Source: Puccinia triticina (Eukaryota > Basidiomycota > Pucciniomycetes > Pucciniales > Pucciniaceae). From it: a stretch of DNA of 64,000 bases. Shown in pieces: positions 10,679 through 20,135 of this stretch. Made by a program: the position numbers and the translations under genes. The notes below the pieces were generated by a model that saw nothing but the letters and a program-made list of their open reading frames with translations, had not been told where the DNA came from and searched no databases. The stretch's first letter is position 1. Each line of letters opens with the position of its first letter. The stretch lies in the NCBI RefSeq assembly GCF_026914185.1, contig NC_070575.1, positions 1,736,001-1,800,000 on the forward strand, written 5' to 3'.

Positions 10679-10755
10679 GAAGTAAGTTCCTCCCAGTTAT
10701 GCACCTCCCAGGGCTCTACTGCATCGTCATTAGCATTACATGCCACATCTGTGAG
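10679..10755 (+). repeat. Intron-like repeat, copy 1
   Basis: It starts GAAGTAAGTTCCTCCCA and ends GCCACATCTGTGAG. The GT at 10682 and AG at 10755 would delimit a 74-bp intron with a consensus donor. Confidence 0.6.
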
Positions 10756-11023
10756 CCCCGCTGGTTATCCGCCCCGCTTTTCTGTTCCAGGTGGCTTTCC
10801 AACTTCTCGACCTCGTCTCCGTGAAGAGAATAAACTAGATACGTCCTATGGCGTCCTCCGCAATGAGGGTAATCTAGCTAGACTCCGCGATGAGCCTAAA
10901 CTCCCGAGCCTCCGCAACGAGGAAAAACTAAAGATCCCCCGAAATGAGGTAAAACTACGGTTTTCCTTGAATTGTGAGGATGGCAAAGTGGAATTTGGTG
11001 TTCCGTGGAGGCAATTGGGAATA

Positions 11024-11106
11024 GAAGTAAGTTCCTCCCAATGTGCACCTCCGAGGCGTGATGCTGCGCAATCTTTCGAAACCCTACCCCGTGCCACACT
11101 TGTGAG
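11024..11106 (+). repeat. Intron-like repeat, copy 2
   Basis: It starts GAAGTAAGTTCCTCCCA and ends GCCACACTTGTGAG. The GT at 11027 and AG at 11106 delimit 80 bp. Confidence 0.6.
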
Positions 11107-11390
11107 CGAAGCCCTTCCGTTTAATTTTGCGTTCTCAGATAAGGCGGCTTTCCGGGATCGCGTGGAGCATTGCAATTGGAGTTTGATGGAGCGCGGCCTG
11201 CGCTATCACGAGCAGATGGTGTTGGCGGATGTGTCGACGCGTGGGGAGTTCCTTTCTTTCGCCACAAAATACAAACCGGTGGCGCGCAAGATCAAACCCG
11301 TCAATCAAGCTATGCCTCAAGGTCTGAATCCCTCCCTTCGACGTCCGCCGCTTTCGCGGTCTTCCTTGCTCTCTCGCCGGCCCTTTTTTT

Positions 11391-14261
11391 CCAAAGGGGC
11401 GCGTCACGGAGGAGCGGCTTGCTGTCGTCAACTTTGGCCCTGAAGGCTGGCTCAGGCCGGCCGAGTTGGATTTGATCAAGAACGTCTTGGCGGAGCGGAA
11501 ACTTTCCATAGCATTCTCGCCGGAAGAAAGGGGTCTGCTCAAGGAGACCTACGGCTTGCCTTATATCATCCCCGTCGTGGAGCACAAGCCATGGCAGAAG
11601 CGCAAAATCCCCATCCCCGCAGCGAAGTTGGATGAATTTATTAAAGTCATCCGGGAGCGCGTCAATACAGGCCTTTACAAGCAGTCGACGTCAAGTTATT
11701 CTTCCCCGGTCTTCTGCGTTCTCAAGAGTAACAGCAAGTCACGTGTGGTCCTCGACCTTCAACCGCTGAATAGAGTTACGATCAAAGACGCTGGCGTTCC
11801 TCCGGCCATGGAGGAGTTCGTGGAGTCTTTTGCCGGCCGTGCCTGCTACGGGCTAGGGGACATTATGGGCGGCTACGATGAGCGCGCGTTAAATCCAATC
11901 TCTCAACCTCTCACCACTTTTGACACCCCTCACGGCAGGTTTCAGCTCACGCGGTTGCCCCAGGGAGCAACGAACTCGGTTGCGGTCTACCAAGCGCAGA
12001 TGGTTTGGATTCTCCAGGACGAGATTCCGGATCACGCGGGAATCTTCATTGACGACGGCGGCATTAAGGGCCCCGTATCCAATTATGACGACGAGGTCCT
12101 TCCTTGGCATTCCGGCATACGCCGCTTTATCTGGGAATACGCGACTACCTTGGAACGCGTCCTTTTCCGAATTGAAGAATCTGGGCTTACGGTTTCCGCA
12201 TCCAAGTTGGCGGCTTGCGTGCCTGCATTGGAGATTGTGGGGCACGTGGTGTGTAAAGAAGGACGAAGGATGGCGAAGGGCAAGGTTAACAAAATTCTTT
12301 CTTGGCCGACCCCCGTCGATGCGTCTGAGATCCGCGGCTTTTTGGGTGTAGTGGTTTATGTGCGCATCTTTATTCCAGCCTTATCCGAAATCTGCCTCCC
12401 TCTTCGACGCCTGACGCGCAAGGACGCGGAGTGGATCTGGTCGTTGGAGTGTGAAGAGGCCTTTCAGAAACTCAAGACCATCGTGGGTCAGGATATCCTC
12501 CTAGTCAAGATTGCCTGCGGACCCAACGCGGGCAAGATAAAACTAGCTGTGGACTCCAGTTTCCACGCCGCCGGAGCCGTGCTCACTCAGGAGGATTCCA
12601 ACGGCCTGGATCGTCCCGCTCTCTATGAGTCCTTGCTGTTTTCCAACGTGGAGTCTTGGTACTCGAAGCCCAAGCTGGAGTTGTGCGGTGTAGCACGGGT
12701 CCTCAAGAAACTTCAGACGGTCCTTTGGGAACAACACTTTGAGCTTCAAGTTGATGCACAATCCCTCATCCAGATGATCAACACGCCGATGACGCGCTGG
12801 GTTGCATTTATTCAGTTGTTTTCCTTTGATATTGTCCACCGCCTGGGCAAGTCATTCACGATGCCGGACGGCCTTTTGAAGAGGCCCATGGACAAAGATG
12901 AGTCCATTCCAGAGTCTGATTTTGATGAAGACGAGCCACACATTCGACCTTTAGCCTTCTGTCTAACTGCTGCTAATGGCAAGTATTCAGGCTATCAGCA
13001 GGGATTTTGGAGACAACTGGAGCAATATCTCTTGGATCTCGAGGTGCCGGGTGGCATGCACATCAACGACTTTCGGGCACTGAAGCGCAAGTCTGTCGAT
13101 TTCTTTGTTCAGGCGGGCCGTCTCATGAAGCGGGGCTCCCCGTGCCCGCGGATTGTGATCACCATCCCCGCAAAGCAAGATGAAGTACTCGAGAGTTTGC
13201 ACGAGGGGTTGGGCCATTGTGGCAAGGTGGAGACGTATCAACGAGTCTCGGAGAGATTCTGGTGGCCGTCTTTGAAGAAGAGCGTGGTGCGCTGGTGCAA
13301 GAGCTGTGAAGCATGCCAGAAGCGCAATCCCCGCCGGCCAATGGAGCTTGGCGGACCTACAGGCGAGAATTCTGTTTTCGGATGTGTAGCCATGGACGTC
13401 GTGCACATCAAGGCAGCTGGTGCTCAATATCTCATCGTGGCGCGCGACGATTTTTTGGGCTGGGTGGAGGCCAAGTTTTTAAACACCCTCAGTTCGGAGG
13501 CCGTGGCCACTTTCCTTCATGAAAATTGGACTATGCGCTATGGTTTGGCGCGTTCTTACTCGACTGACGGCGGCTCTGAGTTCGGTGGGAAGCTCGCGGA
13601 GATGCTGCGAGAACTCCCAGGCCAGCACCGCGTCTCGACTCCCTATTATCCTGAAGGTCAAGGCATGGTTGAGCGCGGCCACGGTCCCCTCAAGGCCGCT
13701 CTTGTCAAGCTCGCCGGAGAAAGTGGAAAGAATTTCAGGAAGTATCTTCCCCTAGTCTTGTTTGCCGATAGGATTTCAACCAAGCGCTCGACTGGCTACT
13801 CCCCGTACGAGCTCGTCTTCGGCCAAAGGGCCGTACTGCCCATTGATCTCAAGATGGAGTCGTACCTTGGGATTGATTGGGATGAAGTTCAAGACACTGC
13901 TGATCTTTTAGCAGCGCGCTCTCGGCAACTGGAGCGCAGCGAGGACGTGCGCGAGCTAGCGCACCAGAAGATGATGAAAGCTCGTGAAGAATCCATCAAG
14001 TTTTGGGAAGAGAAGTCTGCAAGTCGGCTCAGGACACCTTTGAAGCCCGGCGACATGGTGCTCGCCTACAATCGCGCTCTCGAGGTTCAGTGGGGCAAGT
14101 TATTTGCCAATCGCTGGAGCGGCCCCTTTTGCGTGGTTCGGCAGGTGCGCGGCGGGTCTTACATTCTGGAGGAGCTTGACGGAACACAGTTGGCGCGGCG
14201 CTTTTCAGCGGACCAGGTCAAGAGGTATTACTCCCGCGGAGGCATAGGAGACCAGAAGTAA
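11391..14261 (+). CDS. pol: Pol: reverse transcriptase, RNase H and integrase of the young gypsy element
   Basis: One uninterrupted frame; the first Met is at 11466, and residue numbers below count from it. RT: SSPVFCVLK, LPQGATNSV and the catalytic box FIDDGG (about residue 194, F in place of the usual Y of YxDD). RNase H: LAVDSSFHAAG (about 358). Integrase: zinc-binding HEGLGH and CKSCEAC (about 578-617), catalytic D in AMDVVH (about 643), D in STDGGSEF (about 700) and E in MVERGH (about 736), a correct D,D-35-E. A C-terminal module with GDMVLAYNRALEVQWGKLF and WSGPF follows. All catalytic residues are present, so the enzyme could be active if translated. The TAA stop lies inside the third intron-like repeat. 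Confidence 0.92.
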   Translation, partial: PKGRVTEERLAVVNFGPEGWLRPAELDLIKNVLAERKLSIAFSPEERGLLKETYGLPYIIPVVEHKPWQKRKIPIPAAKLDEFIKVIRERVNTGLYKQSTSSYSSPVFCVLKSNSKSRVVLDLQPLNRVTIKDAGVPPAMEEFVESFAGRACYGLGDIMGGYDERALNPISQPLTTFDTPHGRFQLTRLPQGATNSVAVYQAQMVWILQDEIPDHAGIFIDDGGIKGPVSNYDDEVLPWHSGIRRFIWEYATTLERVLFRIEESGLTVSASKLAACVPALEIVGHVVCKEGRRMAKGKVNKILSWPTPVDASEIRGFLGVVVYVRIFIPALSEICLPLRRLTRKDAEWIWSLECEEAFQKLKTIVGQDILLVKIACGPNAGKIKLAVDSSFHAAGAVLTQEDSNGLDRPALYESLLFSNVESWYSKPKLELCGVARVLKKLQTVLWEQHFELQVDAQSLIQMINTPMTRWVAFIQLFSFDIVHRLGKSFTMPDGLLKRPMDKDESIPESDFDEDEPHIRPLAFCLTAANGKYSGYQQGFWRQLEQYLLDLEVPGGMHINDFRALKRKSVDFFVQAGRLMKRGSPCPRIVITIPAKQDEVLESLHEGLGHCGKVETYQRVSERFWWPSLKKSVVRWCKSCEACQKRNPRRPMELGGPTGENSVFGCVAMDVVHIKAAGAQYLIVARDDFLGWVEAKFLNTLSSEAVATFLHENWTMRYGLARSYSTDGGSEFGGKLAEMLRELPGQHRVSTPYYPEGQGMVERGHGPLKAALVKLAGESGKNFRKYLPLVLFADRISTKRSTGYSPYELVFGQRAVLPIDLKMESYLGIDWDEVQDTADLLAARSRQLERSEDVRELAHQKMMKAREESIKFWEEKSASRLRTPLKPGDMVLAYNRALEVQWGKLFANRWSGPFCVVRQVRGGSYILEELDGTQLARRFSADQVKRYYSRGGIGDQK

Positions 14262-14334
14262 GTCCTCCCAATGTATGCATCTCCGGGTAGCTACTACCGC
14301 TTTTTCAAACCCTACTCTATGCCACATTTGTGAG
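14255..14334 (+). repeat. Intron-like repeat, copy 3, spanning the pol stop
   Basis: It starts GAAGTAAGTCCTCCCAA and ends GCCACATTTGTGAG, with GT at 14258 and AG at 14334. The pol stop codon TAA is inside the donor sequence GTAAGT, so splicing here would extend the reading frame. Confidence 0.6.
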
Positions 14335-14449
14335 CACCGCGGCGGTCTTTGGTTTTTCCTCTTTCCTGGTTTCCTGGATCTTTAGGCGCGGGTTTTCCTT
14401 TCAATTTCTACGGCAGAAGCGTGGAGCAGTCTAGGGACAGACTGCATTT

Positions 14450-14459
14450 GGGGAGGAGA
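14450..14459 (+). promoter_or_regulatory. Polypurine tract of the young gypsy element
   Basis: GGGGAGGAGA directly abuts the first base of the 3' LTR, the expected place for the plus-strand primer. Confidence 0.8.
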
Positions 14460-16188
14460 TGTGGTGCGCTAACCGGTACACGCGGTGTCAAGATCAAGAT
14501 TCGTGGTGGCGCGCGGTTTGGCGCGCAGGTTTCCTTTTTTCCTCTATGTAGTGTGGTGTCCATTTTCCTCAGTTTCTTTCCCTTTTCTTTGTTTCTACCA
14601 CTGCCTACTTTTGTTTTGTTTCTTATCTGCGCGTGTTGGATGGTTTAGCTATGCAGTGGGTTGGTTTTGTCCAAGTTTTGTTTTGTTTTGGTTTGGTTTG
14701 GTTTCTTTTGTCTGTTTCCTCTCTTTTGTGTTTGTTGCGCGCGTTGTGGTGAGACCAATCAACTCTCAACAGCGTCAAAATAGTACAATTTTATATAATA
14801 AAGTACATTATAAATTACATATTAAATAACTTTAGTACAAACTCTTTACATTAAATCTTTTCTCTCAGATTTCACATTTTTTTTATCACCCAGAAAGCCT
14901 GTGATAGTCCACTCAGCAGGAATCAATCACGCCACAGAATAGCACAGTTAATCATTAGTTTCACACGTAGATTCATGCTCATACTAGGCGCACAGCCACT
15001 TCAGCCTGTTTTGATTTCACACATACTTCCCCTCAAAGATTTGCATTCACATGTTGGTAAATCTCATCTTAAACATGATCATCTTTCCCAAAATAGTCAT
15101 TTCTTTTCACACTACATTAATTCTTTTTCACACTATATTAATTTCTTTTTCACGCTCTGATATTTTATTTCACACTACATACATTATTGTACATCACAAA
15201 AACCACTCTCAGACAAGTTTTCATCTATAAAAGGAGGCCTTCCTTGCCCCTTCCTGTTTCCTTTTTCCCCATGCTTGCACTAAATAGTAATATTAAGAGA
15301 TTACTTCCGCATTCATCACACCACTATAGTATAGTAATGCCTGCATAAATAGTAATATTAAGAAATTACTTCAGCATCCATTACATTATTATAGTATTAT
15401 AATATTAGAACTTAAATTTAGAACTTGATAATTATAAACATAACTTACTTTTGATAACAAACTTGATCACATCAAATTTATAACACCTCTCATCCCAAGC
15501 ACAAGATTCCTGGTTCTTAGGGTCTGAAGCAGTCTAAATTAAGAATAATTCACCTGATTTAGCCACACTATAAAATTCTAGTGTACTTTCTCCCAGAGTT
15601 TAATACAGGAAGGCAGCCCTTCAAGCACCTGTAGCCTAAACTTACCTAGTTTTTGCTATTTCCCTTCCAAGCTCAGATCACGCATTGCGCAGAAGTTCCA
15701 CAGCGTGGGTGTATGATGAAGGTCCCACTGCGTGCTGCGCCCGGAGTCTAGGTTCTGTCCGAACTTAGATGATGGGACGGCATGGGAGACACTCTGAACT
15801 ATATTTTTCCATCAAAATTTTATTGATCCTTATTATTGATTGCGATCCTGAGCATTCTCTGAGCTTTATCCATCCCGCCGACTTGCGGGACCCTCATCAC
15901 GCACGTGGCGTAGCTTTGTCAATCTTCTTACTGTCTGACTCCGCCTTCCGGCGCCCTTTTGACGATCCCCATATCCCCAACTTTCCTCATCCTTCCTGGT
16001 TTTTCTTTCCTTCCTCTACTCAACTCACAACCCCGCCGACGCGCGCTCAACGCCGTCGTAAATCAAACACCCCCTTACCTCATCGCTCTCAGATCCCCCC
16101 CTCTTTCTGCGACCATCCCCGGAGGGCATTTTCCTCAAACCTTTCCCCTCCAACAACTGCCGCCGCCTGGCATGGACGGAGTTCCACA
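14460..16188 (+). repeat. 3' LTR of the young gypsy element, split by a solo LTR
   Basis: The two parts 14460-14744 and 15707-16188 are together colinear with the 5' LTR. The interruption is a 958-bp solo LTR plus its 4-bp duplication. Confidence 0.92.
14745..15702 (+). mobile_element. Solo LTR of a related gypsy family inside the 3' LTR
   Basis: It starts TGTGGTGAGACC and ends GCAGAAGTTCCACA, with a 4-bp target duplication GCGT on both sides (14741-14744 and 15703-15706). It is AT-rich, unlike its GC-rich host LTR, and has a TATA-type motif TATAAAAG at about 15226. No coding sequence is present. Its termini resemble those of the host element, so the two families are probably related. It arose by recombination between the LTRs of a full element. 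Confidence 0.8.
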
Positions 16189-16612
16189 CCGCCCCCGCCC
16201 CAAATTGGAACACTGTTGGCTAGGACCATTCCCAATAGCTACAAGAATTCAAAACTCTACTTACAAACTGACTCTTCTGCTCTCCATGCAGGGATTCCAC
16301 CCAGTTTTCCATGTATCAGTACTCCACAAACACAAACTGGACAAAATTGCCCACTGACAGCAGCGGACCCCGGAACCAGTGACAGTCAACAGAGGAGACA
16401 AGTGGGAGTTCAACGGCATACTGGACAGTCGGCAGAGAGGGCGGACAACTCAATAACTTTTCAGCTGGCGCGGCTTTGGACCAGTGGAGAATTCATGGGA
16501 ACTGGAGGCAAACCTGAAGAACAGCGGAGACCTATTGGCGGAGTTCAACTCAAAGTTTCCAGAGGCGGCAGCCAGGCATTGGAGGACGTGGAGAAGAAAG
16601 TGAGAGGGTAAG
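16189..16612 (+). pseudogene. Old chromovirus integrase C-terminus and chromodomain (second piece)
   Basis: This continues the integrase broken at 7169. It shows PRPKLEHCWLGPFPI and FHPVFHVSVLHKHKLD (the integrase C-terminal module). After an in-frame stop comes a chromodomain-like stretch with WEFNGILDSRQRGR, SWRGFGPVENSWE and LKNSGDLLAEFNSKFP. Stops separate the parts. Chromodomains guide integration of chromoviruses to histone-marked chromatin. It is inactive here. Confidence 0.8.
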
Positions 16613-16681
16613 CTTTTTCCCACTGTGTTTTTTAATGCTGCCCAGGGACAGAATGTAGAGCCAAAAGAGGAGGATTTTTTG

Positions 16682-17745
16682 GGGGCTTGGAAAAACAACT
16701 CCCAAGCCCTAGGAAAATGACTCCCAAAGTTGGTTGACGTCTGCGCAACTGTTTGCAGGACAGCTGCAAATGTTTGTGCTGACCAAATCCTGGGTTGCGG
16801 ATGTTTTGGGAGTCAATTTGCCAATTGTGGATGCACAATTGGGAGTCGTTGAGATACACTCCCCAGCGATGAACTGGAGGGATCCCTCCCTGTCAATTGA
16901 GGCTGTCTGACCTCAAGGACCGGGACGGATTGCTCAACATTGCCTCAACAATCCCTCCCGGTTAACGGAGGCTGCTTGCCTCAAAAACCGGGAGGTTTTC
17001 CTTCCTGTCAATCAAGGCCACTTGCCTCATTCCTTCCGGTCAATTGAGGCTGCTTGCCACAATGACCAGGAGGAATTCCTTCCGGTCAATCAAGGCTGCT
17101 TTCCTCAATGACCGGGAGTAATTCCTTCCAGTTGTTGAGGCCAGTTGCCTCAATCGACCGGAAGGAGATCCTCCCGGTTGATTGAGGCTACTTGCCTCAA
17201 CAACCGGGAGGAATTCCTTCCAGTTGATCAAGGCCACTCGCCTCAACAACCGGGATGAATTCTTTCCAATTGACTGAGGCCGCTTGGCTCAGCTACTGGG
17301 AGGTATTCCTCCCAAATCTCCCTTGGTCAATGGGGCTGATCCTTCCCAATCATTGAGGCAAACAGCCTTGATCAACCAGGAGGAAAAACTCCCAGTTGTT
17401 GAGGCGAGTGGCCTCAATTGACCGGAAGGTAAACCTCCTGGTCGTTGAGGCAAGCAGCCTCCGTCAACCAGGAGGGATTGTTGAGGCAATGTTGAGTGAT
17501 CTTTCCCGGTCTTTGAGGTCAGACAGCCTCAATACTGGGAGGGGTTCCTCCAGTTCATCGCTGGGGAGCTTATCTCAACGACTCCCAATTGCCCATTCAC
17601 AATTGGGAAATTGACTCCCAAAACATCCGCAACCCAGGATTTGGTCAGCGCAACCATTTGCGGCCGTCCTGCAAACAGTTGCGCGGACATCAACCAACTT
17701 TGGGAGTTGTTTTCCTAGGGCTTGGGAGTTGTTTTTCCAAGCCCC
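16682..17745. mobile_element. Foldback element with a palindromic tandem interior
   Basis: Long terminal inverted repeats of about 200 bp start GGGGCTTGGAAAAACAAC and include CTCCCAAGCCCTAGGAAAA and CCCAAAGTTGGTTGA. The left copy is about 16682-16890 and the right copy about 17540-17745. The interior (about 16890-17540) is a tandem array, with a period near 60 bp, of imperfect palindromes. Each unit reads roughly CCGGTCAATTGAGGC, a short spacer, GCCTCAATGACCGG and GGAGGAATTCCTCC. T-runs flank both ends, so no clear target duplication can be called. No gene is seen. Confidence 0.75.
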
Positions 17746-17811
17746 TTTTTTTATATATTGCTCATTGATTAACACAAAAAGGGGGCGGCTTGGGCATTAA
17801 AGGGTGGATAA

Positions 17812-18936
17812 TGTTATGAACCATAGCACGGGCTCCGCAGCGCAGACTCACATGTACATAGATTACACGTACATGTCACGGACCATGCTCAAGGTTTGAA
17901 AGCCTGGAGATCCAAGCCTCTTCCTAATCCTGCAATCTACCATCTTGGATCCCAAACCCTTAGAACCCCAGACCCCAGACTCCATCTTCCTCTCCACAGA
18001 ATAGACCATAACACCGGCCCTACGGCTGATGTCCGGTGTGGTAACCCTGTTCCCACTCATATCACCATTCTCATATCATAAATATCCTTCACATATCCAT
18101 CATTATTATTCCAGATTCAGATTCTACACCTCATTTTACCCCTAGTCACTCACTCATACCACCCTGAAATTCCCTTTGGATCAGAAGTTATTAGCATATA
18201 CAGTTTCATTGGTATTTTCCTGCTTCTCACATTTCATCTACATTACATATTCCAGTCATCATCACCATAGCTACATATATTACATTACATAGTGCTCATC
18301 ATTACTTCTCACTCATCATACATAGACATTTCATCATTGCTCATCTTCAGACCTCATTACATAGTGCTCATCATTACTTCACTTCATCATTACATTACAT
18401 AGTGCTCATCATTACTCCACTTCATCATTTCATTTCATCATTGCTCATCCTCAGACCTTGCTACATTGTGCTCATCATGATTTCCCCTTGTTGTATTTCC
18501 TCACATATATACTCCCCTCTATATGTTGTATCCCCATTATTGACTTTCTACCCCATACACCCTGTATGACCTTTTCACCACACCATTAGATAACATTGCC
18601 ATTCACACATCTTATACACTTTCATACATACCAGAAATATATCCCCCTGCATATATCATTCACATTTGCACACCACCTTTCATCTTTTTCCCCACTACTC
18701 TTCCTCTCCTCCTCATACCCTACAGGTACAAGTAGTCAGCTCATAGTATTAGTCAATCTAAGATTATAGTAGAAAAGCCACACCTTTCTTCTTTTTCTTA
18801 GTGTTACACTCATCCCCAGCAGTATTAGTCAGGAAGGCAGCTCTTATATCAGCATCCTTGGCATAGCTTACATTAGTACTAGTGTAGTTATACATTTCCC
18901 TTCCCAGCTCTATTCTCCCATTTGAGTAGTTCCACA
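17812..18936 (+). mobile_element. Probable solo LTR
   Basis: It starts TGTTATGAACC and ends GTAGTTCCACA, the same TG...TTCCACA end as the LTRs nearby. It has a TATA-like, pyrimidine-rich, gene-free body with many CATCATTACATTACATAGTG-type short repeats (18290-18480). No matching target duplication is visible (ATAA against CCGG), so the left boundary is uncertain. Confidence 0.4.
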
Positions 18937-19396
18937 CCGGGTAATCTCAGCTCAAAGACCCAACATCAGGGCAAGCTTAACAAAGCCTCTCTGGAGGAGA
19001 GCCCCGCAGGGTCTCTGTCTCACAGAGAGGCTTTCCCCCAAGTGTTGAGCTTTGGTGTGCATCCTGACGTGCCTAAGGCTTGGAAAACCCCCATCTTACT
19101 AGATCCCTTATTCCACACCACCAGCTGCTTGGATTGGGTCATGAGTGGCATGGCCTTGGAGCCTAGCTTCTTCCGCAGGCAGTCATCCACTCATACTACA
19201 ATAAATCCCCCATGGTGCTCTTGGAAACCCATGCAAAAACACTAATGAGCTCTCTTCAACGGATGTGGATTTTTTTTACTTCTGTACAGGAACTATTTCC
19301 ATAAACATCCCTGTACTCTTCCAGGAAAATTGAAAACAGAAGTGCGCTAGATATAGCTCTGGTACAACATTGTCCTGCAGTTTGATAAGTATGTAA
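18937..19396. other. Gene-free spacer between the LTR and the Helitron end
   Basis: It contains a 50-bp imperfect palindrome (about 18975-19035, AAGCCTCTCTGG with CAGAGAGGCTT), probably a remnant of a small inverted-repeat element. No gene is supported. Confidence 0.45.
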
Positions 19397-19424
19397 CTAG
19401 AGGTCAAGGCGGCTACGCCGCCGC
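19397..19424 (-). other. Helitron 3' terminus: hairpin plus CTAG
   Basis: Read on the minus strand, a perfect 6-bp hairpin GGCGGC-GTA-GCCGCC is followed 7 nt later by CTAG and then T. Helitrons end in a short GC-rich hairpin about 10 nt before CTRR and insert next to T. It lies downstream of the Rep-helicase gene on the same strand, as expected. Confidence 0.8.
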
Positions 19425-20135
19425 ACTTTCAGGGCTTCTGCCCCAGTCACCCGGGGGAAACCCCACCCACGCTTACTGGCTTCCCTTCCCCCAAAGCCCT
19501 CCCACGCGTCACAGCTCATCTCACCCCCGCCGTCCCGCCTACTCGCTTGGCAAACCACCTTGCCTCCACTACCGGGATAAACCGGGCAGTGACCGGGATA
19601 AACCCAACAGTGACCGGGATAAACCCGGCAGTGACCGGGATAAGCCTGTAGCACTTCACCCCATCTACCCCTTTTCCCCATCAAATCACCAAGTTCATAC
19701 TTAGCCACCCAGGCAAGTAGGACACTCCTAATCCATATTAACAGATGCAACAAGCATATTATACCCCAGCGGGTTGTGTCACCGTCTCCCCAAGCCGCCT
19801 CCCAGTGTCCATCGCCTCCACACGCTCCCGGGGAGCCCTTCGCTGCCGCCGCAGCCGCCGACAGGTTTCCCCGTAGGCTCCGGCGGTCCCTACCTGTCGG
19901 TCCGTTTCACCAGGGCCAGTTAACGACTCCCAGCGAAGGGCCTCAAGATTATTGAATTACCATCACTATGTACAAACCTAACCGCATGAAGCCTGATCCA
20001 TCATTGAACATCTTGCTAAGACAAACGTCGAGAAAAAAGGCACCAGAAGTCCACAAACAAATCATGTCCAACAATTGAGCCCAGTCACAGCCATATCTCC
20101 CGAGTGAAATGAGGGGCTAATTGAGAAAGCAGAAG

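Larger units (their letters stand above)
10347..11408 (+). pseudogene. Protease-RT linker region, frame-shifted
   Basis: Open in a third frame from about 10347 to 11443. The first part is Ser-rich and low complexity. The last part (from KAAFRDRVEHC to TKYKPVARKIKPV) resembles the segment before the RT domain of rust gypsy elements. Coding sense changes frame again near 11390, in a run of seven T residues, to give PKGRVTEERLAVVNFG. It contains two of three copies of an intron-like 75-80 bp repeat. Confidence 0.6.
7170..16188 (+). mobile_element. Young Ty3/gypsy LTR retrotransposon, nearly complete
   Basis: The order is 5' LTR (7170-7936), primer-binding site, gag, protease, RT, RNase H, integrase, purine tract and 3' LTR (14460-16188, carrying a 962-bp insertion). 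LTRs start TGTGGTGCGC and end GAGTTCCACA. After subtracting the insertion both LTRs are 767 bp. By eye they differ at only about ten positions, so the insertion is recent. The element sits inside an older chromovirus integrase. Its coding part has at least three frame breaks, so this copy is probably not autonomous. Confidence 0.93.

Noticed and set aside
17040..17489. CRISPR-like repeat-spacer array (regular palindromic repeats)
   Set aside because: This is a fungal genome, the units are degenerate throughout and there are no unique spacers; it is the interior of a foldback element.
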